Below, one piece after another: positions 7,603 to 14,442 of a stretch of DNA of 32,457 nt. Position 1 is the stretch's first letter. Each line of letters opens with the position of its first letter. The stretch is taken from NCBI GenBank assembly GCA_937892655.1, contig CALBJC010000114.1, positions 1-32,457 of the forward strand, in the 5' to 3' direction. The DNA comes from an uncultured Clostridia bacterium. GTDB lineage: Bacteria; Bacillota; Clostridia; Oscillospirales; Ruminococcaceae. The translations under genes and the position numbers were made by a program. Under the pieces are notes generated by a model. That model saw only the letters and a program-made list of their open reading frames with translations, was not told the origin of the DNA and ran no database searches.

Positions 7603-7752
7603 ATGAGGGTAAAAATTACACTAGCATGCACAGAATGCAAGCAAAGAAATTACAACACAAAGAAGAACAAGAAGAATGACCCTGACAGACTTGAAATGAA
7701 CAAGTACTGTAAGTTCTGCAGGAAGCATACCCTTCACAAAGAAACAAAGTAA
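7603..7752 (+). CDS. rpmG: 50S ribosomal protein L33
   Basis: This short gene encodes 49 residues beginning MRVKITLACTECKQRNY, the standard L33 opening. Both halves of the zinc knuckle are present (CTEC and CKFC), so this is the zinc-binding C+ form rather than a zinc-independent paralogue. L33 sits near the E site of the large subunit. The ATG is preceded by AGGAGGTG at good spacing. It is the first gene after the operon promoter and lies 15 nt before secE, the usual Firmicutes neighbour. Confidence 0.96.
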   Translation: MRVKITLACTECKQRNYNTKKNKKNDPDRLEMNKYCKFCRKHTLHKETK

Positions 7753-7767
7753 GTTTGAGGTGGCACA

Positions 7768-8004
7768 ATGAGTAAGGAAAACACCGAAAACAAGAAGGCT
7801 GCTAAAAAGCAGAAGAAGCAGAACAAGGTTGTCAAGTACTTCCGTGACCTCAGGGCAGAGGTTAAGAAGGTAGTATGGCCAAGTAAGGCTCAGGTTTTGA
7901 ACAATACAGGTATTGTATTGGCAGTAGTAGTAATCTGCGGTCTTTTCTTAGCAGGCGTTGACTCACTTCTTTTATTGGCAGTTAAAGCACTCTTAGGTGC
8001 TTAA
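7768..8004 (+). CDS. secE: Preprotein translocase subunit SecE
   Basis: SecE is the small essential clamp around SecY in the protein-export channel. The 78-residue product has a lysine-rich cytoplasmic N terminus, the conserved amphipathic segment with the SecE signature (FRDLRAEVKKVVWPSKAQV, about residues 25-43), and one transmembrane helix (about 48-70). Single-helix SecE is normal in Firmicutes. GAGGTGG precedes the ATG. It is placed between rpmG and nusG as in most bacteria. Confidence 0.96.
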   Translation: MSKENTENKKAAKKQKKQNKVVKYFRDLRAEVKKVVWPSKAQVLNNTGIVLAVVVICGLFLAGVDSLLLLAVKALLGA

Positions 8005-8039
8005 TTCACAGTTTCACAACCATTTTTGGAGGGAAAGAT

Positions 8040-8585
8040 ATGGCTTTACAAGCACAATGGTATGTTATTCATACCTATTCCGGCTACGAAAATAAGGTAG
8101 CTCAAAACATCGAAAAGGTTGTAGAAAACCGTAAACTTCAGGATATGATTCCGGCTGTAAGAATTCCAACAGAGCTTGTTACAGAAATCTCAGACGGCAA
8201 GACAACTGAAGCAGAGAGAAAGCTTTTTCCAAGCTATGTTCTCGTAAAAATGGTGCTTACAGATGAAACCTGGTATATCGTAAGAAATATCAGAGGCGTT
8301 ACAGGATTTGTAGGCCCTGGATCAAAACCGGTTCCACTCTCAGAAAGAGAAGTTAAGGCGCTCGGCGTTGATTCAGACACAACAAACGTTGCTACTTCAA
8401 TCAGCGTAAACTTCAACGTTGGCGATACAATCGCTATTTCAGGCGGTTCACTTGACGGCTTTACAGGTATTGTCAAGGCTATCGACCTTGAAGCTCAGAC
8501 AGTTGACGTTACAGTATCAATGTTTGGCAGAGAAACCCCTGCTACATTACCTGTTACTCAGGTTACATTAAGCGAGGATTTCTAA
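8040..8585 (+). CDS. nusG: Transcription termination/antitermination protein NusG
   Basis: NusG binds the RNA polymerase clamp and modulates pausing and Rho or ribosome coupling. The 181-residue protein has the NGN domain (QWYVIHTYSGYENKVAQNIE at the N terminus; LFPSYVLVKM; VRNIRGVTGFVG) and a C-terminal KOW domain (VGDTIAISGGSLDGFTGIVKAID, about residues 125-150). Length matches the family. GGAGGG precedes the ATG. The following 114-nt gap to rplK holds a predicted L1-binding leader. Confidence 0.97.
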   Translation: MALQAQWYVIHTYSGYENKVAQNIEKVVENRKLQDMIPAVRIPTELVTEISDGKTTEAERKLFPSYVLVKMVLTDETWYIVRNIRGVTGFVGPGSKPVPLSEREVKALGVDSDTTNVATSISVNFNVGDTIAISGGSLDGFTGIVKAIDLEAQTVDVTVSMFGRETPATLPVTQVTLSEDF

Positions 8586-8604
8586 AATTTCAATCGACAC
8601 ACAG

Positions 8605-8624
8605 CGAAGTACAAAAGTACATCG
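8605..8624 (+). other. Hairpin between nusG and rplK
   Basis: CGAAGTAC (8605-8612) pairs with GTACATCG (8617-8624) apart from one A-A mismatch, around an AAAA loop. It lies 6 nt upstream of the L1-like element and could be part of the same regulatory fold. Confidence 0.4.
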
Positions 8625-8630
8625 TTTGCA

Positions 8631-8678
8631 GTGGGAGCGTCAAAATACTGTATATCAAATTGACGCGACATTTACCAC
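8631..8678 (+). promoter_or_regulatory. Predicted L1-binding element upstream of rplK (23S L1-stalk mimic, copy 1)
   Basis: GTGG (8631-8634) pairs with CCAC (8675-8678). Inside are unpaired GA, a perfect 7-bp stem GCGTCAA/TTGACGC (8637-8643 with 8660-8666), and an unpaired 3' strand GACATTTA. This stem-GAG-stem / CGA..A-rich-stem arrangement is what I recall for the base of the L1 stalk in bacterial 23S rRNA (GGUGGGAG and GAAAUACCACC strands) and for known L1 mRNA operators. GGAGGTG for rplK begins 7 nt after the element, so bound L1 would block initiation. The structure is visible; L1 binding is inferred. Confidence 0.65.
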
Positions 8679-8699
8679 AATTTATGGAGGTGCGCAAAA

Positions 8700-9125
8700 A
8701 TGGCACAGAAGGTAGTTGGCTACATTAAGCTTCAGATTCCAGCCGGAAAGGCAACACCGGCTCCACCTGTTGGTCCTGCACTTGGTCAGCATGGTGTAAA
8801 CATTATGGCGTTCACAAAGGATTTCAACGAAAGAACTAAGAACGATATCGGTCTTATCATCCCAGTTGTTATCACAGTTTACGCAGACCGTTCATTCACA
8901 TTCATCACAAAGACTCCTCCAGCAGCTGTTCTTATCAAGAAGGCTTGCGGCATTGAGTCTGCATCTGGCACACCTAACAAGACAAAGGTTGCTAAGATCA
9001 CTAAGGAGCAGGTTAAGAAGATTGCAGAGCAGAAGATGCCTGACCTTAACGCTTCTTCTATCGAGTCCGCTATGAGCATGATCGCAGGTACTGCTCGCTC
9101 AATGGGCGTTGAAGTTGTTGACTAA
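8700..9125 (+). CDS. rplK: 50S ribosomal protein L11
   Basis: L11 binds the GTPase-associated region of 23S rRNA and takes part in factor-dependent GTP hydrolysis. The 141-residue length is exactly typical. Family landmarks include IKLQIPAGKATPAPPVGPALGQHGVNIMAF (proline-rich N-terminal switch region, residues 8 to about 37) and the C-terminal RNA-binding domain ending GTARSMGVEVVD. GGAGGTG precedes the ATG. It is flanked on both sides by the L1-like elements. Confidence 0.98.
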   Translation: MAQKVVGYIKLQIPAGKATPAPPVGPALGQHGVNIMAFTKDFNERTKNDIGLIIPVVITVYADRSFTFITKTPPAAVLIKKACGIESASGTPNKTKVAKITKEQVKKIAEQKMPDLNASSIESAMSMIAGTARSMGVEVVD

Positions 9126-9182
9126 TACTGCGTTTTACGCATTTGGTAACTGAAACAAAGCGCAGTATTATGCGTTTCAGTT
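9124..9182 (+). repeat. Mutually exclusive inverted repeats between rplK and rplA
   Basis: Two perfect 9-bp inverted repeats interlock: AATACTGCG (9124-9132) with CGCAGTATT (9161-9169), and AACTGAAAC (9148-9156) with GTTTCAGTT (9174-9182). One arm of the second lies in the loop of the first, so they form either a pseudoknot or two alternatives. Smaller local hairpins (TGCGT/ACGCA at 9129-9141, CGCA/TGCG at 9161-9174) and a third pairing ACGCAT/ATGCGT (9137-9142 with 9170-9175) compete with both. The first repeat includes the rplK stop codon. Confidence 0.55.
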
Positions 9183-9189
9183 TACCCCT

Positions 9190-9220
9190 GGTGGGAGGAA
9201 CATTCCGCTAATTTACCACT
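9190..9220 (+). promoter_or_regulatory. Predicted L1-binding element upstream of rplA (copy 2)
   Basis: GTGG (9191-9194) pairs with CCAC (9216-9219), extendable by a G-U pair. Inside are GA(G), a short hairpin GGA-ACAT-TCC (9197-9206), and the unpaired strand GCTAATTTA. The flanks match copy 1 closely (GTGGGAG ... ATTTACCAC), while the inner hairpin differs in length and sequence, as expected for a conserved RNA fold. The GAGGGAGG ribosome site for rplA starts 4 nt later. Confidence 0.6.
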
Positions 9221-9241
9221 TATGAGGGAGGAAAATTAATA

Positions 9242-9937
9242 ATGAAACATGGCAAGAATTATGTTGAAAGCTCAAAGCTTATCGACAGAACAAAGTTTTA
9301 TGATGCCAATGAAGCTCTTGATCTTGCTTGCAAGGGCGCAAAGGCTAAGTTCGATGAAACTATCGAAGCACATATCCGTCTTGGTGTAGACTCACGTCAC
9401 GCTGACCAGCAGGTTCGTGGTGCTGTTGTTTTGCCAAACGGTACAGGTAAGAACGTAAAGGTTATCGTTTTCTGTAAGGAAGACAAGTGGGAAGCTGCTA
9501 AGGCTGCAGGCGCTGACTATGTTGGTGCTGAAGAATACGTTGACAAGATCATGAAGGAAAACTGGATGGATTTCGACGTAGTTATCGCTTCACCTGATAT
9601 GATGGGTCTTGTTGGTCGTCTTGGTAAGGTTTTAGGTCCTCGTGGTCTTATGCCTAACCCCAAGGCTGGTACAGTTACTCCTGACGTAGCTAAGGCTGTT
9701 ACAGAAGCTAAGGCAGGTAAGATTGAATACCGTCTTGATAAGACAAACATCATCCACTGCCCAATCGGTAAGGCTTCATTCGGCGCTGAAAAGCTCGAAC
9801 AGAACTTTGAAACACTCATGGAAGCAGTTGTTAAGGCAAAGCCTGCTGCTGCTAAGGGTCAGTACCTCAAGAGCGTTGTTGTTGCTTCAACAATGGGCGC
9901 TGGTATCAGAGTTTCTACAGCTAAGTACGGTGTATAA
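9242..9937 (+). CDS. rplA: 50S ribosomal protein L1
   Basis: L1 forms the mobile stalk that escorts deacylated tRNA out of the E site, and in many bacteria represses its own operon by binding an mRNA copy of its rRNA site. The 231-residue product has the expected domain I/II landmarks, including MMGLVGRLGKVLGPRGLMPN (about residues 120-140), PKAGTVTPDV and the closing GAGIRVSTA. GAGGGAGG precedes the ATG. A strong terminator follows, so the operon ends here; rplJ/rplL, which usually follow, are not present. Confidence 0.98.
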   Translation: MKHGKNYVESSKLIDRTKFYDANEALDLACKGAKAKFDETIEAHIRLGVDSRHADQQVRGAVVLPNGTGKNVKVIVFCKEDKWEAAKAAGADYVGAEEYVDKIMKENWMDFDVVIASPDMMGLVGRLGKVLGPRGLMPNPKAGTVTPDVAKAVTEAKAGKIEYRLDKTNIIHCPIGKASFGAEKLEQNFETLMEAVVKAKPAAAKGQYLKSVVVASTMGAGIRVSTAKYGV

Positions 9938-9956
9938 TTTATAACCTATGCTTACA

Positions 9957-9990
9957 AACCGCTTTTAACGAAAGTTAAGAGCGGTTTTTT
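9957..9990 (+). terminator. Rho-independent terminator after rplA
   Basis: A 13-bp stem (AACCGCTTTTAAC with GTTAAGAGCGGTT, one G-U pair) is closed by a GAAA tetraloop at 9970-9973 and followed by a run of six T. Confidence 0.93.
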
Positions 9991-10027
9991 GTTTTGTCAC
10001 GAGATTGTTTTACTTTGCAACCATTTA

Positions 10028-10057
10028 TTGACAACGGGGCAAAAAATAAAATATAAT
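10028..10057 (+). promoter_or_regulatory. Sigma-A promoter of the ABC exporter operon
   Basis: Perfect TTGACA (10028-10033) and perfect TATAAT (10052-10057) with an 18-nt spacer. Confidence 0.8.
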
Positions 10058-10089
10058 ATACTTGTATTCATTTTAAAAGAGGTAGTTTT

Positions 10090-11808
10090 ATGAAAAAATA
10101 CATAGTATACGCCAAAAAATACTGGTACAGCTTTCTTTTAGGTCCTTTATTTATGGTTTTAGAGGCCTGCGGAGAGTTTATATTGCCATACATAAATGCA
10201 AATATCATTGACAAGGGTGCCGCTAACAGAGATGTTGAGTATATCGTAAAAAATGGTATTCTTATGGCAGTTATCGCGCTTTTGATGATGCTGACGGGCG
10301 TTTTGGGCGCAAACTTTGCAATAAGAGGCGCTACAAGGCTTGCCGCGGGCGTCAGAGGCGATGTTTTCAGAAGGATTCAGAAACTGTCGTTTTCAAATAT
10401 CGATGATTTTTCAACAGGCTCTTTAATTACAAGAATCACAAACGATATTACACAGATCCAGAACTTTACAAATACCCTTTTGAGAGGCTTTTTCAGAAGC
10501 CCTGTTATGCTCATAGGCGCGCTTATTATGTCGTTTTCGATGAATGCAAAACTCGCTATGATAATTTTCTTTATCATTCCGTTTTTAGCTATTGCAATAG
10601 CGCTCATCATTAAAACCGCTTCTCCTCGCTATACAAAAATGCAGGAGGCTATTGACGGACTTAACAACGGTGTTCAGGAAACTGTTACCAATCAGAAAGT
10701 TATCAAATCTTTTGTCAGAGAAAATCACGAGATTGAGAAATTCTCAAAGGTAAATGACGCGCTTTTACAAAAAAGCACATCGGCACTCAAGGTTATGCTT
10801 TTAATGGGGCCGGTTTCTGCAGTAGCTGTCAATGTTACAACTCTTGCGGTTGTTTGGTTTGCGGGCAAGCAGATCATGATAGGAAATATGGAAATAGGTA
10901 CGCTGACCGCTTTTATCACCTACCTTTCTCAGATACTCACCGCACTTAATTTCTTAGCAAATATTATTTTGCAGGGTGCTCGTGCGGCGGCATCTGACAA
11001 GAGAATTTCTGAGGTTTTGTACGCAAACATTGACCTTACAGATGAAGGTGCTGCTCAAAAGGACAAGCAGGTAGAAGAAGGCTCGATAGAATTCAGAAAC
11101 GTTTCGTTCAAGTATTTTAAGAATAACTCTGACTATGTTTTGAAGGACGCAAATTTAAAAATCAATGGCGGCGAGTTGATTGGTATCATCGGTTCAACAG
11201 GTTCTGGTAAAACTACTCTTGTTTCACTTATCCCCAGACTTTATGACGCTGACTGCGGCGAGGTATTGGTTGACGGGGTGAATGTAAAGGAATACTCACT
11301 TTCAAATCTGCGAGAGAAGATCGCTATGGTTTTGCAGAAAAACACGCTGTTTTCAGGCTCAGTTGAAGAAAATTTAAGGTGGGGTAATCCTGATGCTACA
11401 AACGACGAGATCATAAATGCCGCTAAGATCGCTCAGGCGCATTCATTTGTTGAGTCTTTTGAGGGCGGATATGAATATGACATAGGCAGGGGCGGCGCTA
11501 ACCTTTCAGGCGGTCAAAGACAGCGCCTTTGTATTGCAAGAGCGCTGCTCAAAAAGCCTAAAATTATAATTCTTGATGACTCTACAAGTGCTGTTGACAC
11601 AGCTACAGACGCTTCGATCCGTCACGCTTTCAGGACCGAACTTTGTGGTATCACAAAACTTATTATCGCGCAGAGAATTACATCGGTAATTGATGCTGAC
11701 AAGATTATCGTTATGGACGAAGGCAGAATTGTAGGCTTTGGTCCACACGATGAGCTTATCAAAAATTGTGAAACCTACAAAGAAATTTACTATTCACAGA
11801 AGGATTAG
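10090..11808 (+). CDS. ABC exporter, fused permease/ATPase, degenerate-site subunit
   Basis: The 572-residue half-transporter has a six-helix membrane domain (about residues 15-305) followed by an ATPase domain. Walker A is GSTGSGKTT (from residue 368) and the signature is canonical LSGGQRQR (472-479). The Walker B end is LDD with Asp497 where the catalytic Glu should be, and the switch loop reads IIAQRI with Gln528 instead of His. These two changes mark the weak-hydrolysis partner of heterodimeric exporters such as BmrC/BmrD or TM287/288. AGAGGTAG precedes the ATG. The consensus partner begins 14 nt downstream. Substrates of this class are drugs, lipids or peptides; none can be assigned here. 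Confidence 0.92.
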   Translation: MKKYIVYAKKYWYSFLLGPLFMVLEACGEFILPYINANIIDKGAANRDVEYIVKNGILMAVIALLMMLTGVLGANFAIRGATRLAAGVRGDVFRRIQKLSFSNIDDFSTGSLITRITNDITQIQNFTNTLLRGFFRSPVMLIGALIMSFSMNAKLAMIIFFIIPFLAIAIALIIKTASPRYTKMQEAIDGLNNGVQETVTNQKVIKSFVRENHEIEKFSKVNDALLQKSTSALKVMLLMGPVSAVAVNVTTLAVVWFAGKQIMIGNMEIGTLTAFITYLSQILTALNFLANIILQGARAAASDKRISEVLYANIDLTDEGAAQKDKQVEEGSIEFRNVSFKYFKNNSDYVLKDANLKINGGELIGIIGSTGSGKTTLVSLIPRLYDADCGEVLVDGVNVKEYSLSNLREKIAMVLQKNTLFSGSVEENLRWGNPDATNDEIINAAKIAQAHSFVESFEGGYEYDIGRGGANLSGGQRQRLCIARALLKKPKIIILDDSTSAVDTATDASIRHAFRTELCGITKLIIAQRITSVIDADKIIVMDEGRIVGFGPHDELIKNCETYKEIYYSQKD

Positions 11809-11822
11809 GGGGTGCAGAAATT

Positions 11823-13706
11823 ATGGATAGCATTACAGCACAGCGTTTAGAAAAAAAGTATTCATCATCTGCACCATCTTCAAATAAAAAAGAGCTGAGC
11901 GTTATGGGCAGACGCCCAGGCGGTATGGGAATGCAGGCAAGCGGCAAGCCAAAAAACACTATGGCATCTATAAAAAAGTTGTTGAGCTACTTATCTGAAG
12001 AAAGAAGACTGTTTGTGCTGGCGCTTATATGCGCTCTTATCTGCGCGGTCTTCTCGCTTGTTGCCTCATATCTTTTAAGGCCTATAATGAATGAGTTTAT
12101 ATACTACGATGCAAACAATTCAGACATTACAGACAGACTTTCAGGCCTTTTCAAGGGACTTTTGGTTCTAGCGGGAGTTTATGCAGTATCGGTTATCTCT
12201 CAATGGCTACAGCAGAGGATTATGCTCTCAGTATCTCAAAGAGCGCTCAAGAGAATGAGAGGTGACCTTTACCAGAAACTACAGCGTTTGCCTGTAAAAT
12301 ATTTTGATACAAATTCAACGGGCGATATAATGAGCCGTTTTGCAAATGACGTTGACTCTGTTGGTGAAATGCTCAACACAACGCTTATTCAGATTATTTC
12401 AGGCGTTATCACCATTGTAGGTACTGTATTTCTGATGCTCTATACAAACTGGATTTTAGGGCTTATAACTATTATTATGACTCCGCTTCTTACCTTTGCA
12501 AGCAAGGCGATTTTAAAAAGAAGCAGAAAGGCTTATTCTGCACAGCAGAAAAATCTCGGCTCGTTAAATGGCTTTTGTGAGGAAACTATTTCAGGACAGA
12601 AGGTTGTCAAGGTTTTCAACCACGAAGAAATCGCAGTTGATGAATTTGATTATCTCAACGATCGCCTTTGCAGATCGCAGATCAAGGCACAATTCTGCTC
12701 AGGCATTATGGGACCTGTTACTCATCAGCTTTGCAATGTTTCGTATGCAATCACCGCCTGCGTCGGTGCTATACTCGTAGCGGTGAAAAATTTTGATATA
12801 GGCGGTCTTACAATCTCAGTAAACTACACAAGAACCTTCAACCGCCCTATCAACGAAATTTCAATGCAGATGAACACTATTTTTTCAGCCCTAGCAGGCG
12901 CTGAACGTGTGTTTGACGTATTGGCACAGCCAGAGGAAGAAAGCAGTGAAGAAGAAATTTCGCTGGAAAGACTTGAAGGACACATAGTTTTAGACGATGT
13001 ATGTTTTGGATACAATCCTGATAAGCTCGTATTGCATAACATTTCACTTTATGCAAAGCCTGGTCAGAAAATTGCCTTTGTAGGCTCGACGGGTGCAGGT
13101 AAAACTACCGTTACAAATCTTCTTTCACGCTTTTATGATATTGCAAGCGGTACTATAACGATCGACGGCGTTGATATAAACAAAATCAACCGTGCATTTT
13201 TACGTTCAAATATCGCTATGGTTTTGCAGGATACCCATCTTTTTACAGGTACTGTAAGAGAAAATATCCGCTACGGCAGACTTGACGCAACAGATGAAGA
13301 GGTTATAGCTGCCGCAAAGGTTGCCTCTGCACATTCGTTTATCACAAATCTTGAAAACGGCTATGATACGATTTTGGAAAATGACGGTGCCAACCTATCG
13401 CAAGGACAACGACAGCTTCTCAATATCGCCCGCGCGGCAATAAGCCATGCGCCTATTTTGATTCTTGATGAGGCTACAAGCTCGGTTGACACAAGAACTG
13501 AGGAGCATATCGAAAAAGGTATGGACGCGCTTATGGAAAACCGCACTACCTTTGTTATTGCGCACAGACTTTCTACTGTCAGAAAATCAAATGCCATTAT
13601 GGTGCTTGAAAAGGGCAGAATTATTGAGCGCGGTACTCACGATGAGCTTATCGCTATGGGCGGCAGATATGCTGACCTTTATAATGAAATTATTGAACTT
13701 GATTAA
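11823..13706 (+). CDS. ABC exporter, fused permease/ATPase, catalytic-site subunit
   Basis: The 627-residue partner of the preceding gene has an extra ~50-residue N-terminal segment containing a Gly/Met-rich patch (MGRRPGGMGMQASGKP), typical of this subunit. Six membrane helices follow (about 60-340), then an ATPase domain with Walker A GSTGAGKTT (from 421), Walker B ILDEATSS with the catalytic Glu550, and the switch His581 (AHRLST). Its signature is altered to LSQGQ (525-529). That fits a heterodimer: the active site pairs this Walker B with the other subunit's LSGGQ, and the dead site pairs the other's Asp/Gln with this LSQGQ. GGGGGTG precedes the ATG. Confidence 0.93.
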   Translation: MDSITAQRLEKKYSSSAPSSNKKELSVMGRRPGGMGMQASGKPKNTMASIKKLLSYLSEERRLFVLALICALICAVFSLVASYLLRPIMNEFIYYDANNSDITDRLSGLFKGLLVLAGVYAVSVISQWLQQRIMLSVSQRALKRMRGDLYQKLQRLPVKYFDTNSTGDIMSRFANDVDSVGEMLNTTLIQIISGVITIVGTVFLMLYTNWILGLITIIMTPLLTFASKAILKRSRKAYSAQQKNLGSLNGFCEETISGQKVVKVFNHEEIAVDEFDYLNDRLCRSQIKAQFCSGIMGPVTHQLCNVSYAITACVGAILVAVKNFDIGGLTISVNYTRTFNRPINEISMQMNTIFSALAGAERVFDVLAQPEEESSEEEISLERLEGHIVLDDVCFGYNPDKLVLHNISLYAKPGQKIAFVGSTGAGKTTVTNLLSRFYDIASGTITIDGVDINKINRAFLRSNIAMVLQDTHLFTGTVRENIRYGRLDATDEEVIAAAKVASAHSFITNLENGYDTILENDGANLSQGQRQLLNIARAAISHAPILILDEATSSVDTRTEEHIEKGMDALMENRTTFVIAHRLSTVRKSNAIMVLEKGRIIERGTHDELIAMGGRYADLYNEIIELD

Positions 13707-13717
13707 GGAGTGGTCGA

Positions 13718-14314
13718 TTGAAAAAGATAATTTTTGCGTTTTCACTTGTTATCACGCTGTTGCTCAGCGGTTGTTCATTCTCATTTGAGGATGGGATCTT
13801 CAAATTCGATAATGATATTGAAAAAGGCATTGATGCTGATGTAGCAACTGTTCAGATAGGTGCTCAGATTGTAAGAACCGATGCAATTGAACTTGATTTA
13901 TCAAACTGCTCACTTACAAATGACGATATATCAGCGCTCGAGAAGCTCAAAAGTCTTCAGCATTTAAAGCTCTCACACAACAATATTACAGATATTTCTG
14001 TTTTAGTAAGCTGTGAAAACCTTGAAACCTTAGACGTTGAGGGTAATAAAATCGAAGACTTTTCGTATCTTGCAGAGCTTCACAAATTAACAGAACTAAA
14101 TCTTTCAAAAACCAATATCAAGGATTTGACCTTTCTCAAAAAACTGACAAATCTTTCTATCTTAGACCTTTCTGACAACTCTATCACAGAGTTTGAGTTT
14201 GTAAAGGACTTGTCAAAGCTAAAAGAGCTTGATTTATCAGGCAATAATCTTGCAGCAGAAGCGGTAAACAAGGTTGAGAGCATGATATCAGATATCTGCA
14301 ATTTTATACACTAA
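13718..14314 (+). CDS. Leucine-rich-repeat lipoprotein in the ABC exporter operon
   Basis: The 198-residue product starts with a lipoprotein signal peptide (lipobox LLSGC, lipid Cys19). After a short acidic spacer come six SDS22-type leucine-rich repeats of about 22 residues (consensus L..L.LS.N.I.D...L..L), covering residues ~55-185. Such repeats make a curved protein-binding surface; no enzymatic motif is seen. The start is TTG, with AAGGAG overlapping the end of the exporter gene 7 nt upstream, so translation is likely coupled. It should sit on the outer face of the membrane beside the exporter. Whether it serves the exporter is inference from operon position. Confidence 0.8.
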   Translation: MKKIIFAFSLVITLLLSGCSFSFEDGIFKFDNDIEKGIDADVATVQIGAQIVRTDAIELDLSNCSLTNDDISALEKLKSLQHLKLSHNNITDISVLVSCENLETLDVEGNKIEDFSYLAELHKLTELNLSKTNIKDLTFLKKLTNLSILDLSDNSITEFEFVKDLSKLKELDLSGNNLAAEAVNKVESMISDICNFIH

Positions 14315-14316
14315 AT

Positions 14317-14345
14317 AAAGCCCGACAAAAGTCGGGCTTTTCTTT
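14317..14345 (+). terminator. Rho-independent terminator of the exporter-LRR operon
   Basis: A perfect 10-bp stem AAAGCCCGAC/GTCGGGCTTT around an AAAA loop, followed by a T-rich tail, starting 3 nt after the stop codon. Confidence 0.93.
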
Positions 14346-14378
14346 ATAAATTTAATCGTTTTATGTTCAAATAGTTTA

Positions 14379-14406
14379 TTGATTTTTTGGCTGTATATGT
14401 TACAAT
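14379..14406 (+). promoter_or_regulatory. Promoter of the alpha-galactosidase gene
   Basis: TTGATT (14379-14384) and TACAAT (14401-14406) with a 16-nt spacer and a TGn extension immediately before the -10. No obvious operator palindrome is seen around it. Confidence 0.6.
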
Positions 14407-14442
14407 TATTATGTACTATTATAGATATTGAGGAGTGATTTT

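Noticed and set aside
7446..7679. Open frame crossing the rpmG leader and gene in another frame
   Set aside because: It has no ribosome site and covers the hairpin leader; rpmG in a different frame is unmistakable L33.
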